The translations under genes and the position numbers were made by a program. A model generated the notes under the pieces. It worked only from the letters and a program-made list of their open reading frames with translations. It was not told the origin of the DNA and did not search any database. Below, one piece after another: positions 32,675 through 41,467 of a DNA stretch of 64,000 nt. The stretch's first letter is position 1, and every line of letters starts with the position of its first letter. Source of the DNA: Klebsiella sp. WP3-W18-ESBL-02 (GTDB taxonomy: Bacteria; Pseudomonadota; Gammaproteobacteria; Enterobacterales; Enterobacteriaceae); assembly GCF_014168815.1 (NCBI RefSeq), contig NZ_AP021972.1, positions 3,100,001-3,164,000 of the forward strand, given 5' to 3'.

Positions 32675-33489
32675 GCCATTCGCTCCTGATGCAGCGGGTC
32701 GAGCACCTTCTGCAAAAAACGTACCGCGCGCGGGTGCTGCGGCCGGGTGAAAAAGGCCTCCGGCGCGGCGACCTCCAGCACGTCGCCGCCGTCGATAAAC
32801 ACCACGCGATCGGCGATTTCACGGGCAAACTGCATTTCGTGGGTCACCACGATCATCGTGATACCGCTGTGCGCCAGCGACTGCATGACGTGCAGCACCT
32901 CGCCAATCGTTTCCGGATCCAGCGCCGAGGTGGGTTCATCAAACAGAATGATTTGCGGCGATGAGGCCAGCGCCCGAGCTATCGCCACGCGCTGCTGCTG
33001 ACCGCCGGAGAGTTCAGACGGCATGGCGTCGGCTTTTTCCGCTAGCCCAACCTTATGCAGCAGAGCCAGCGCGCGCGCCTGTGCGTCCTGATGAGGCCAG
33101 CCGTGCACCGTCTCTAGCGCCAGGGTAATGTTTTGCGCTGCGGTCAGGTGGGCATAGAGATTGAACTGCTGAAAAACAAAACCAATGCGGCTGCGCAGCT
33201 GGCGTAGCGCTCTGCCGCTGAGCCCTCGGGTCGGTTTACCGTCTATCAGGATCTCGCCGCCGCTCAGGTTTTCCAGCTGATTAATGAGGCGAATCAGCGT
33301 CGATTTCCCCGAGCCCGAAGGCCCGAGAATCGCCACCACCTCGCCGGGGTTAATCGTCAAATCGATGCCGTTAAGCACGCGATGATCGCCGTAGGTTTTC
33401 ACGACCTGTCGGAAGGCCACGCTGGCATTCTCCAGATGTGAAAAATCCGCGGCCTTGGCCGCGGAAAGAGTGCGTAAAGCCGACAACAT
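32671..33489 (-). CDS. Polar amino-acid ABC transporter ATPase (GltL/GlnQ type)
   Basis: 272 residues. Walker A GPSGSGKST, signature LSGGQQQR, Walker B IILFDEPTSALD. The family core begins near residue 25, so the start may be further inside than the ATG at 33489. Fits the PAAT family. One nt separates it from the binding protein gene. Confidence 0.88.
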   Translation of the reverse strand: MLSALRTLSAAKAADFSHLENASVAFRQVVKTYGDHRVLNGIDLTINPGEVVAILGPSGSGKSTLIRLINQLENLSGGEILIDGKPTRGLSGRALRQLRSRIGFVFQQFNLYAHLTAAQNITLALETVHGWPHQDAQARALALLHKVGLAEKADAMPSELSGGQQQRVAIARALASSPQIILFDEPTSALDPETIGEVLHVMQSLAHSGITMIVVTHEMQFAREIADRVVFIDGGDVLEVAAPEAFFTRPQHPRAVRFLQKVLDPLHQERMA

Positions 33490-33490
33490 A

Positions 33491-34318
33491 TTATTTTGCT
33501 TCTATGGTAAAGGAACGGGGCTGTGGCGCTTTGGTGGCGGGGCCAAACCAGACGTCATAGATTTTTGCCGCGTCGCCGGATTTTTCCAGCGCCACCAGCT
33601 CATCGTTAACCGCTTTCAGCAGCGCCGGTTCGCCTTTCTTCACGCCGACGCCAATCTCTTCTTTGCTCAGCAGATCCGGCAGGATTTTGAATTTGGCTTT
33701 ATCCGGCGCTTCGCCCAGCAGACCGGCCAGAATCGTACTGTCCTGGGTAATCGCCTGCACGTTACCGTTGCGCAGGGCGGTCAGCGCCAGCGGGATATCG
33801 TCATAAGAAAGCACGCGGGCCTGCGGGAAGCGCTGGTGCAGCGTTTGCTCACCGGTCGTCCCCTTCACTGCCCCAATGCGCGCCTTGCTGTAGCCGTCAA
33901 GCTTATCGCTACCGCTGACCGGTACCAGGAACTGCTGTCCGGTCACAAAATAAGGCGTGGAGAAGTCAATCACCTGCGCACGCTCCGGGGTGATGGTGAT
34001 ATCGGCCACAATCAGGTCGGCCTTGCCGGACTGTAGCAGCGGGATGCGGTTCGCCGGATTGGTTGCGACCAGCTCCAGTTTTACCCCCAGCGATTTGGCC
34101 AGCGCCTTCGCAAAATCGACATCGTAGCCGACCAGCTCGTGCGTTTTGGCATCCACGGAACCAAACGGTGGGTTCGCGTCAAACGTGGCCACCTTCACCA
34201 CGCCCTTCGCTTTAATATCGGCCAGCTGATCTGCCTGCGCGCTAAACGCGGTAACGCTGGCGACGACCAGGCCGGTCATGATGGCGAGCTGTGCTACTGT
34301 CTGTTTTGTCTTTGCCAT
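33491..34318 (-). CDS. Periplasmic amino-acid-binding protein (SBP family 3)
   Basis: 275 residues. Signal peptide (cleavage near SAQA), then SBP_bac_3 domain: VATFDANPPFGSVDAKTHEL, GYDVDFAKALAKSLGVKLE, DLIVADITITPERAQVIDFS. The Arg in the ITITPER segment is the usual carboxylate clamp. Ligand is probably an acidic or polar amino acid; not fixed by sequence. First gene of the operon; promoter in the 34319-34797 gap. Confidence 0.88.
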   Translation of the reverse strand: MAKTKQTVAQLAIMTGLVVASVTAFSAQADQLADIKAKGVVKVATFDANPPFGSVDAKTHELVGYDVDFAKALAKSLGVKLELVATNPANRIPLLQSGKADLIVADITITPERAQVIDFSTPYFVTGQQFLVPVSGSDKLDGYSKARIGAVKGTTGEQTLHQRFPQARVLSYDDIPLALTALRNGNVQAITQDSTILAGLLGEAPDKAKFKILPDLLSKEEIGVGVKKGEPALLKAVNDELVALEKSGDAAKIYDVWFGPATKAPQPRSFTIEAK

Positions 34319-34765
34319 AATTTTTCTGGATACCCCTGTTTTTGTATTGTCTTTTTACGCTCCCACACTGCCCTTAGCGGAACAAATAACGATTTGCTAT
34401 GCCTTATTACCAAATATCATTTGGCGAAAGTGATTGTTATATAAAGGTAAAATAATTGATGCGCGTGGCTAAAGGCGGGTGAAAAATGCAAATGCTTAGC
34501 GATATTTCGCATTTCCTTTTGCCACCATTTAAGGTTGAAATAGGCGTTCGAAGAGAAAGAAGAAAACGGCCTTAATAGGCAAAAAGTCATGATGTCGTGC
34601 GGTGATTGTTTCCCATCGTGACCCGCGGAAACAGCGATCCGCGATATGCGCATCGCGGATGAACGCTATGATAACAGGCTGATTTCTACTACAAGTTGTG
34701 ACCTCTCACGCATTACCCGCATTCATTTTACGGACATCCCGCACGCCTTGATCGCCGTCAAAAAT
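34319..34765. other. Intergenic region between ABC operon and tetR gene
   Basis: No gene seen. An inverted repeat ATCCGCGAT / ATCGCGGAT (34637-34645 with 34652-34660) could be a hairpin or operator. The left part is AT-rich and should hold the promoter of the binding-protein operon. Confidence 0.4.
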
Positions 34766-34791
34766 AATCATACCGTCTGGTCGGTATGATT
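34766..34791. promoter_or_regulatory. Palindromic operator before the TetR gene
   Basis: AATCATACCG-6 nt-CGGTATGATT, a perfect 10-bp-arm palindrome with TCTGGT centre just before the tetR start. Such a site next to a TetR gene is normally its auto-operator. Confidence 0.75.
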
Positions 34792-34797
34792 CGGCCC

Positions 34798-35364
34798 ATG
34801 AATATCGACACTCAGCACCGTAAAAAAGATCCCGTCCGTTTGCATCAGCAGCTGCTTGAGTCCGCTGCGACGATCGCCGGACGAGACGGCATTGCCGCTC
34901 TCTCGCTAAACGCCGTGGCCCGCGAGGCTGGCGTCAGCAAAGGCGGTCTGATTCACCACTTTCCCAATAAACAAGCGCTGATCTTTGCCCTGTTCGCCCG
35001 TTTGCTGGCCATTATGGAAGAAGCGATTACCGCGCTCATGCAGCAGGACGGCGTGAGCTACGGCCGCTTCACCCGCGCTTACCTGAACTATCTTGCCGAT
35101 CTGACGGACACCCATGAAAGCCGCCAGCTGATGGTGCTATCGCTGGCGATGCCCGATGAACCGGTGCTACGTAAATGCTGGCGCGACTGGATGCTGGACA
35201 AACTGGCGCAGGGTGACGAGCTGGACAACGGCCCAACCGGCACGCTGGTGCGCTACGCCGCTGACGGAATCTGGCTGTCGGAGTTGACGGAAGGGATCAC
35301 CATGAGCGCAGGCCACCGCCGCGCGCTGGTTGACTCCCTCAATAAGATGACGCTTCCCGCATGA
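34798..35364 (+). CDS. TetR-family regulator
   Basis: 188 residues. N-terminal HTH (DGIAALSLNAVAREAGVSKGGLIHHFPNKQAL), C-terminal ligand domain of the QacR/AcrR size class. Start ATG at 34798 (MNIDTQHRKK); the ATG at 34786 lies inside the palindrome and is less likely. No clear Shine-Dalgarno, so translation may be leaderless or weak. It is co-directional with the ToxR-like gene 21 nt further on. Target could be the divergent ABC operon, but this is inference. Confidence 0.85.
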   Translation: MNIDTQHRKKDPVRLHQQLLESAATIAGRDGIAALSLNAVAREAGVSKGGLIHHFPNKQALIFALFARLLAIMEEAITALMQQDGVSYGRFTRAYLNYLADLTDTHESRQLMVLSLAMPDEPVLRKCWRDWMLDKLAQGDELDNGPTGTLVRYAADGIWLSELTEGITMSAGHRRALVDSLNKMTLPA

Positions 35365-35385
35365 AGCACTGAGACTGAGGCCGCG

Positions 35386-36204
35386 ATGCGCTACAACATC
35401 AATGCCCGTTTTATTTACGATGCTACCGACGGTACCCTGACGCTGCCGCAAAGCGATGAGCCGGACAGCCAGCTGTCGATTACCGCCAGCGCGCTGCTCG
35501 ATTTTTTCTTGCGCCACCCCGGCATCGTCAGCCGCGAAGAGGTGTTGAAAAAAGTTTGGGATGACAACGGATTAACCTCCTCGAACAGCAACCTGAACCA
35601 GTACCTCAGCATGCTGCGTAAAACGTGCCGCCACTACGGTATCGACAACATCATCATCACCGTCTCGCGCGGCTATTTGCAGCTTAATCCAGACGTGTTG
35701 GTGGAACCGCTGGACGCCTCCCCGCCCGTTGAACCCGCGGAGTCCGTCCAGCCCGAGACGCAGCCAGACGCGCAGCCCGAGGCGTTACCCTCTGCCGCCA
35801 ACACAGCGCTGCCGCGCAGCGCCCACGCGCGCGGTATGTGCTGGTATATGGCGGGAGGATGTTTACTGACTATCGCGCTGCTGCTGATCCTGTTTAGCCT
35901 GATTGGCCCGCGGGAATCGCGGCCCATTGCGCTTACCCGTCTCAGCCACAGCCAGTGCGAGCTGCTGGCCAGCGACGAGATGCGCCGTTCGGTCAGCGCC
36001 GGTGCCTACGGTAAAAATTTCGATGAGGTGCGCCAGCGTTTAAATATCGCCTGCAAACCGGGGGAACGCTTTCTCTTTTTCTACGGCGACCGGCTGGAAA
36101 CCAACGGTCTGGGACGCGTGTTTCTTGCCCACTGCGCCATGCATGAAGATAACCCGTTCAGCTACTGCGATAACTACTTTTACTATTCCTGGAAGCCGCA
36201 ATGA
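35386..36204 (+). CDS. Membrane-bound winged-helix regulator (ToxR/CadC/MarT type)
   Basis: 272 residues. N-terminal OmpR-type winged helix (about 1-105, LLDFFLRHPGIVSREEVLKKVWDDN, VSRGYLQLN), a proline-rich linker, a membrane segment (about 150-170, YMAGGCLLTIALLLILFSLI), and a periplasmic part with four cysteines that could form disulphides. Transcription factors of this build sense signals across the membrane. It overlaps the next gene by 4 nt; this pair looks like Salmonella MarT/FidL or E. coli YqeI/YqeJ. Confidence 0.85.
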   Translation: MRYNINARFIYDATDGTLTLPQSDEPDSQLSITASALLDFFLRHPGIVSREEVLKKVWDDNGLTSSNSNLNQYLSMLRKTCRHYGIDNIIITVSRGYLQLNPDVLVEPLDASPPVEPAESVQPETQPDAQPEALPSAANTALPRSAHARGMCWYMAGGCLLTIALLLILFSLIGPRESRPIALTRLSHSQCELLASDEMRRSVSAGAYGKNFDEVRQRLNIACKPGERFLFFYGDRLETNGLGRVFLAHCAMHEDNPFSYCDNYFYYSWKPQ

Positions 36205-36719
36205 GACTCGCGCCGCGTACCTTTTTTGCCCTGTCCGTTCTGGTACTGATTGCCGCCGTCGGATTTAGCGCCTGGCGGCTGCTGCCCGCCAGCGACGCCG
36301 GGGCGATGAGCTGCTCTACCAAAGGCATTATGCGTTTTGAAAACATGGACAAAGAGAATGTAAACGGCAATATTCACTTCAACTTTGGCCCTCAGGGGAA
36401 AGGCTCAATGGTGGTGGAAGGCTATACCGATTCTGCCGCCGGCTGGCTGTACCTGCAGCGCTACGTGAAGTTCAACTACAACAGCAAGCGCATCTCCGCC
36501 ACCGAGCGCCACTATCGCATCAGCCAGTGGGAGGCCAGCGCCTCGTCCATCGATGAGTCGCCGAACGTGATATTCGACTACTTTATGCGTGAAATGTCCG
36601 ACAGCCACGACGGGCTGTTCCTCAACGCCCAAAAGCTGAACGATAAAGCTATCTTGCTGAGTTCCATCAACTCCCCGCTGTGGATCTGCACGCTGAAATC
36701 AGGCAGCACGCTGAACTAA
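36201..36719 (+). CDS. FidL-like membrane partner protein
   Basis: 172 residues. One N-terminal membrane anchor (FFALSVLVLIAAVGFSAWRLL) and a periplasmic domain (CSTKGIMRFENMDKENVNG, TERHYRISQWEAS, PLWICTLKSG) with two cysteines. This fits the FidL-like family of partners of ToxR-type regulators (as ToxS to ToxR). It follows the regulator with ATGA overlap, so it most likely stabilises or tunes it. Identity by layout and weak similarity. Confidence 0.7.
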   Translation: MRLAPRTFFALSVLVLIAAVGFSAWRLLPASDAGAMSCSTKGIMRFENMDKENVNGNIHFNFGPQGKGSMVVEGYTDSAAGWLYLQRYVKFNYNSKRISATERHYRISQWEASASSIDESPNVIFDYFMREMSDSHDGLFLNAQKLNDKAILLSSINSPLWICTLKSGSTLN

Positions 36720-36789
36720 CCCACATCATCAAAAAAGCCCCTCCCCGGAGAGTCATGCTGGTCAGTTAACGCGTTGAATTCAGGAACCG

Positions 36790-36887
36790 GAACCGTAGGC
36801 CGGATAAGGCGTTTACTCCACCATCCGGCAATCTGCCGCGCGGTATGCCGGATGGCGCTTTGCTTATCCGGCTTACGAATATAGCTT
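36790..36887. repeat. BIME of two REP units before the choline operon
   Basis: GTAGGCCGGATAAGGCGTTT and CATCCGGCA, then GCCGGATGGCGCTTTGCTTA and TCCGGCTTAC, in head-to-tail inverted form. Confidence 0.75.
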
Positions 36888-37417
36888 AACTGACTGGCAT
36901 GACTCCCCGGAGCAAAATCCCTCTCTGCCGCGCTAAATGCATAGTGAAGGCCGTCACCGCGAGCCACTCGCTCGACAAAAATGTCGTTATTAACGAAGTT
37001 AATAGTGTGATACACCGCACTCTTCGGCTTAACCTCATTTTTTCAACTGAATAAACAGCACTTTTTGCATTTAGACTCCATAAAAAATCTTGAGCCTCGC
37101 CACAGTTAACCGCCCGCCTTTTTACCCCAGCCGCATAATTATTTAGCAAATAAATAACATTTATCGCCGATGAAAAATTTGCGCTCCAGGCCGCGATATT
37201 GGCAGCCAAATCGCCTCCTCCACAACAGGACAAATAGATAAATAGTGGTAATAAAATAGCTAAATCACAGAGTTTTATTCTAATTCACTACGCCTTCTGG
37301 ATTTAAATTCCAAATCACTCGCCCTTCCTTATAGTGACTCACGAACGCCGCAGCCGTGGGTAAATGCCGTGACACGGACGGTTTTCCAAATCACAAACCT
37401 GTTCTGAGGAGAGAGCC
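36888..37417 (+). promoter_or_regulatory. Leader and promoter region of the choline microcompartment operon
   Basis: No convincing gene in 530 nt. Visible elements: hairpin CGACA / TGTCG (36973-36986), palindrome TTAAC-GAA-GTTAA (36990-37002), and three direct copies of AAATCAC (37262, 37312, 37388) that could be activator half-sites. GAGGAGAGAG is the ribosome-binding site of the first shell gene. No dedicated regulator is encoded next to it. Confidence 0.45.
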
Positions 37418-37696
37418 ATGGGTGATGCATTAGGGCTTATCGAAACCAAAGGTCTGGTGGCCTGCATTGAGGCGGCGGATGCGATGTGTAAAGCCGCTAA
37501 CGTCGAACTGATTGGCTATGAAAACGTCGGCTCCGGCCTGGTCACCGCGATGGTGAAAGGCGACGTCGGCGCGGTGAAAGCGGCGGTAGATTCCGGCGTC
37601 GAGTCCGCGCAGCGCATCGGGGAAGTGGTGACGTCGCTGGTCATTGCGCGTCCGCATAACGACATCAACAAAATCGTCATTAAACACAAGGCTTAA
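37418..37696 (+). CDS. cmcA: CmcA, BMC-H hexameric shell protein
   Basis: 92 residues, single BMC domain: ALGLIETKGLVACIEAADAM, pore region near YENVGSGLV, VIARPHNDI. Forms hexameric tiles of the GRM2 choline microcompartment. Residues 1-87 are identical to the next gene product. First gene of the operon with the strong GAGGAGAGAG site ahead of ATG. Confidence 0.94.
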   Translation: MGDALGLIETKGLVACIEAADAMCKAANVELIGYENVGSGLVTAMVKGDVGAVKAAVDSGVESAQRIGEVVTSLVIARPHNDINKIVIKHKA

Positions 37697-37712
37697 GGCC
37701 AGGAGAACGCAA

Positions 37713-37997
37713 ATGGGTGATGCATTAGGTTTGATCGAAACCAAAGGCCTGGTGGCCTGCATTGAAGCGGCGGACGCGATGTGTAAAGCCGCTAACGTCG
37801 AACTGATCGGCTATGAAAACGTCGGCTCCGGCCTGGTTACCGCGATGGTGAAAGGCGACGTCGGCGCGGTAAAAGCGGCGGTGGACTCCGGCGTCGAGTC
37901 CGCACAGCGCATCGGTGAAGTGGTGACCTCGCTGGTTATCGCCCGCCCGCATAACGACATCAACAAGATTGTCGCTCACTACAAAATTACCGAATAA
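37713..37997 (+). CDS. cmcB: CmcB, BMC-H hexameric shell protein
   Basis: 94 residues, from the ATG at 37713 (AGGAG at 37701). Same BMC domain as CmcA; only the last residues differ (IVAHYKITE against IVIKHKA). High DNA identity to cmcA suggests recent duplication or gene conversion. Starts 17 nt after cmcA. Confidence 0.94.
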   Translation: MGDALGLIETKGLVACIEAADAMCKAANVELIGYENVGSGLVTAMVKGDVGAVKAAVDSGVESAQRIGEVVTSLVIARPHNDINKIVAHYKITE

Positions 37998-38008
37998 CCG
38001 GAGAAATC

Positions 38009-38290
38009 ATGATGAAAGAAGCGCTTGGCTTAATTGAAACCAAAGGACTGGTGGCCTGCATTGAAGCGGCAGACGCCATGTGTAAAGCCGCCAACGTTGA
38101 GCTGATTGGCTATGAAAACGTCGGCTCCGGCCTGGTCACCGCGATGGTGAAAGGCGACGTCGGCGCGGTGAACGCCGCGGTGGATTCCGGCGTGGAAGCG
38201 GCAAAACGCATTGGTGAAGTCGTCACCTCCCGCGTGATTGCGCGCCCGCATAACGATATCGAAAAAATCGCGTCGCAGCACAAAGCATGA
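38009..38290 (+). CDS. cmcC: CmcC, BMC-H hexameric shell protein
   Basis: 92-93 residues (ATG at 38009 or, with better spacing to GGAG, 38012: MKEALGLIETKG). Third BMC-H paralogue; differs from CmcA/B at about ten positions (AVNAAVDSGVEAAKRI, EKIASQHKA). Together with CmcE and the pentamer CmcD it builds the shell. Confidence 0.94.
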   Translation: MMKEALGLIETKGLVACIEAADAMCKAANVELIGYENVGSGLVTAMVKGDVGAVNAAVDSGVEAAKRIGEVVTSRVIARPHNDIEKIASQHKA

Positions 38291-38343
38291 CCTGACTGGG
38301 CACGCCCCGTCTGCACTCTTTTAGTCTGATGAAGGATAGACTC

Positions 38344-39930
38344 ATGATTGAACTGGATACCGATTTGCGCTCTCGCCAGAATGCGCGTGAGCTGGTGCGT
38401 AACGCCAAAAAGGCGCAAGCGATTATGGCCACTTTTTCGCAGCAGCAAATCGACGCCATCGTGAAGAACGTGGCCCAGGAAGCGGCGCATCATGCCGAAG
38501 CGCTGGCGAAAATGGCCGCGGAAGAAACCGGGTTTGGCAACTGGCAGGACAAAGTCCTGAAGAACCGTTTTGCCTCGCTGCGCGTTTACGATGCCATCAA
38601 AGATATGAAGACCGTCGGCATCATTCATGACGATCAAGCGAAAAAAGTGATGGACGTGGGCGTGCCGCTGGGCGTGATTTGCGCGCTGGTGCCGTCGACC
38701 AACCCGACCTCGACCGTCATCTACAAAACGCTGATTGCGCTGAAAGCCGGTAACGCCATTATCTTCTCTCCGCATCCGGGGGCGCGTCAGTGCAGCTGGA
38801 AAGCCATTGAGATCGTTAAACGCGCGGCAGAAGCGGCGGGCGCACCGGCAGGTATCGTCGACGGTATTACCGAACTGACGCTGGAAGCCACTTCCGAGCT
38901 GATGCACAGCAAGGACGTCTCGCTGATCCTGGCGACCGGCGGCGAAGGCATGGTGCGCGCGGCCTATGCCTCCGGTACGCCGACCATCAGCGGCGGCCCG
39001 GGTAACGGCCCGGCGTTTATCGAGCGCAGCGCCGATATCCACCACGCGGTGAAAGATATCATCACCAGCAAAACCTTCGATAACGGCGTGATCTGCGCCT
39101 CTGAGCAGTCGATCATCGTCGAACGCTGCATTTACGATGAAGTCCACCGCGAACTGGAAGCTCAGGGCGCCTACTTCATGAACGAAAGCGAAGCGGCGAA
39201 AATGGCGGCCCTGCTGCTGCGCCCGAACGGCACCATCAATCCGCAAGTGGTCGGCAAAACGGCGCTCTATTTAAGCCAGATGGCGGGCTTCTGCGTTCCG
39301 GCCAGCACCCGCGTGCTGATTGCCGCACAGACCACCGTCTCCCACAAGAACCCATACTCGCGCGAAAAACTGTGCCCGGTGCTGGGCTTGTACGTGGAAG
39401 AGGACTGGAAAGCCGCCTGCCACCGCGTGGTGGAGCTGCTGACCAACGAAGGTCTTGGCCACACGCTGGTGATCCACACCCGTAACCAGGACGTGATCCG
39501 CCAGTTCTGCCTCGAAAAACCGGTCAACCGCATCCTCATCAATACGCCCGCGGCCCTCGGTGGCATCGGTGCCACCACCAATATCTCGCCGGCGCTGACG
39601 CTCGGCTGCGGCGCGGTCGGCGGCGGTTCCAGCTCCGACAACGTCGGGCCGATGAACCTGCTGAACGTGCGCAAAGTGGGTTACGGCGTGCGTTCGATTG
39701 ATGAACTGCGCGCGCCGGGCAGCCGTGTGGAACCGCAGCCGACGGTCGTCAGCCCGCAGGCAGACCCGCGCCGCAGCATCCTCGACGACGCACGCTTCGC
39801 CTCCCCTGCTCCGGCCAGCACCGCGGGTGATAACCGCTTTGCCAGCGCAACGGCAGCCGTAGAAGGCGACATCAGCGAGCAGAACGTGGAGCGCGTCATC
39901 CGCCAGGTGCTTGAGCGCTTAGGCAAGTAA
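38344..39930 (+). CDS. cutF: CutF, CoA-acylating acetaldehyde dehydrogenase
   Basis: 528 residues. NAD-dependent conversion of acetaldehyde to acetyl-CoA inside the shell. Aldehyde-dehydrogenase fold with catalytic Cys in DNGVICASEQS and glycine-rich FSPHPGARQ. The N-terminal ATG at 38344 (MIELDTDLR) has AAGGA at 38332. A flexible linker near residue 480-505 (SPAPASTAGD, AVEGD) is followed by the C-terminal helix EQNVERVIRQVLERLG, the typical BMC encapsulation peptide. Follows cmcC by 54 nt. Confidence 0.94.
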   Translation: MIELDTDLRSRQNARELVRNAKKAQAIMATFSQQQIDAIVKNVAQEAAHHAEALAKMAAEETGFGNWQDKVLKNRFASLRVYDAIKDMKTVGIIHDDQAKKVMDVGVPLGVICALVPSTNPTSTVIYKTLIALKAGNAIIFSPHPGARQCSWKAIEIVKRAAEAAGAPAGIVDGITELTLEATSELMHSKDVSLILATGGEGMVRAAYASGTPTISGGPGNGPAFIERSADIHHAVKDIITSKTFDNGVICASEQSIIVERCIYDEVHRELEAQGAYFMNESEAAKMAALLLRPNGTINPQVVGKTALYLSQMAGFCVPASTRVLIAAQTTVSHKNPYSREKLCPVLGLYVEEDWKAACHRVVELLTNEGLGHTLVIHTRNQDVIRQFCLEKPVNRILINTPAALGGIGATTNISPALTLGCGAVGGGSSSDNVGPMNLLNVRKVGYGVRSIDELRAPGSRVEPQPTVVSPQADPRRSILDDARFASPAPASTAGDNRFASATAAVEGDISEQNVERVIRQVLERLGK

Positions 39931-39956
39931 CGCATTGATATAAGGCGATAAAAAAG

Positions 39957-40214
39957 ATGATTCTCGCAAAGGTAACCGGACATGTCGTCGCCACGCAGAA
40001 ATGCGATGAGCTGCGCGGCAGCAATCTGCTGATGATCACGCAGCTGGATGATGAACACCGCCCCATGAAGGACCGCACCTGGGTCGCCGTCGACAGCGTC
40101 GGCGCGGGGATGCACGACATCGTGCTGGCGGAGGAGTATTTCGCGCTCAACAAGGACCGTTATAAAGCGATGTCCGTGGTCGCCATTGTCGAGAACGTCT
40201 TTCGGGACGCTTGA
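39957..40214 (+). CDS. cmcD: CmcD, BMC-P pentameric vertex protein (EutN/CcmL)
   Basis: 85 residues. MILAKVTGHVVATQKCDELRGSNLLMI and VDSVGAGMHDIVL are the classic EutN/CcmL pattern. It caps the vertices of the shell. Between cutF (27 nt) and cutO. Confidence 0.93.
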   Translation: MILAKVTGHVVATQKCDELRGSNLLMITQLDDEHRPMKDRTWVAVDSVGAGMHDIVLAEEYFALNKDRYKAMSVVAIVENVFRDA

Positions 40215-40229
40215 GGAGTGAATAACCCA

Positions 40230-41390
40230 ATGAGTGAATTTTTACTGAAACCCCGGATCTGCTTCGGCCAGGACGCGCTTGCGGTCCTGACCGAAGTGAA
40301 CGCCCAGCGTGCCCTGCTGGTCACCGACCAGGCGATGGTCAAGTTTGGCCTCGCCGACCGCGTGACGACGATTCTGCGCGCGCGCGGCGTTGACGTGCAG
40401 ATCTGGGACGACGTGGTGGCCGACCCGGATATCGCCACGGTCGTGCGCGGTATGAAGCAGATGGACAGCTGCGCGCCGGATCTGGTGGTCGCGCTCGGCG
40501 GCGGCTCGGTGATTGATGCCGCCAAAGCGGTTATTTTCACCCTGGCGCAAACCCGCCCGGACGCTGCACGCCAGCGCCCGCAGTTTGTGGCCATCCCCAC
40601 CACCAGCGGCACCGGTTCGGAAGTCACCAGCTTCTCGGTAGTCAAAGCCCACGCTGAAAAGCTGGTGCTGGTTGATCCGTCGCTGCTGCCGGATATCGCC
40701 ATTCTGGACCCGACGCTGGTGGCCTCCGTGCCGCCGGCGATTACCGCCGACACCGGAATGGACGTACTGTGCCACGCGCTGGAGGCCTACGTCTCCACCG
40801 CCGCCAGCGACTTTTCCGACGCGCTGGCCGAGAAAGTGGTGCAGCAGGTCTTCCGCTATCTGCCCACCTGCTGGCGCAACGGCGGCGACCTGCTGGCGCG
40901 CGAGAAAATGCACAACGCCTCCTGCATGGCGGGGATGGCGTTTACCAACGCATCACTCGGCGTCACCCACAGCCTGGCACACGCGCTGGGCGGCGTGTTC
41001 CGCGTGCCGCACGGCCGCGCCAACGCGCTGCTGATGGCATCGGTAGTGGCCTGGAACGCCGATGTTAACGGCCAGTGCGACACCGACGCTGCTCGCAAAT
41101 ATGCCCGTCTGGCGCATCTGCTGGATCTCCCGGCGCACACCGTGCGTGAAGGGGTGGCCAGCCTGCTGGTCGCCATTGAGACGCTGAAAGAAGAGATGCA
41201 AATGCCCGCTGGCATTGGCGCCACCGCCGTCGATGCCGCCGATTTCGAGCGCCGATTGCCGGAAATGGTCGGGCAGGCATTGCGCGACAGCTGCACGCCG
41301 ACCAACCCGCGCACGCCGGACGCGCAGGCATTAACCGAACTTTATCGCCAGGCATGGAGCGGCGCGCCGCTTGCACGAGCCAACGGGTAA
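40230..41390 (+). CDS. cutO: CutO, iron-containing alcohol dehydrogenase
   Basis: 386 residues, Fe-ADH family (EutG/AdhE C-terminal type). It reduces acetaldehyde to ethanol and recycles NAD+ in the compartment. NAD-binding ALGGGSVIDAAKAV and the metal-binding His sets AITADTGMDVLCHALEAY and SLAHALGG.FRVPHGRAN are present. GTG at 40218 overlaps the ribosome-binding site, so ATG at 40230 (MSEFLLKPR) is used. The N-terminus is short; the means of encapsulation is not obvious. Confidence 0.93.
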   Translation: MSEFLLKPRICFGQDALAVLTEVNAQRALLVTDQAMVKFGLADRVTTILRARGVDVQIWDDVVADPDIATVVRGMKQMDSCAPDLVVALGGGSVIDAAKAVIFTLAQTRPDAARQRPQFVAIPTTSGTGSEVTSFSVVKAHAEKLVLVDPSLLPDIAILDPTLVASVPPAITADTGMDVLCHALEAYVSTAASDFSDALAEKVVQQVFRYLPTCWRNGGDLLAREKMHNASCMAGMAFTNASLGVTHSLAHALGGVFRVPHGRANALLMASVVAWNADVNGQCDTDAARKYARLAHLLDLPAHTVREGVASLLVAIETLKEEMQMPAGIGATAVDAADFERRLPEMVGQALRDSCTPTNPRTPDAQALTELYRQAWSGAPLARANG

Positions 41391-41402
41391 CGTCCTGGTA
41401 GA

Positions 41403-41426
41403 CCGGGTAAGCGAAGCGCTACCCGG
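41403..41426. repeat. Small REP-like hairpin inside the operon, before cutC
   Basis: CCGGGTA / TACCCGG arms with an AGCGAAGCGC-rich centre in the 77-nt gap between cutO and cutC. It may stabilise upstream mRNA or partly stop transcription; a GGAG follows it for cutC. Confidence 0.55.
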
Positions 41427-41467
41427 CACAATACGGGCACCCAATAAGAACATCTGGAGAATACGAC

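Noticed and set aside
37250..37400. sigma-54 promoter for the choline operon
   Set aside because: No TGGCAC-N5-TTGC match found in the region.
40769..41068. Arg-rich ORFs inside cutO and other shell/enzyme genes
   Set aside because: Out-of-frame readings of high-GC genes without ribosome-binding sites.
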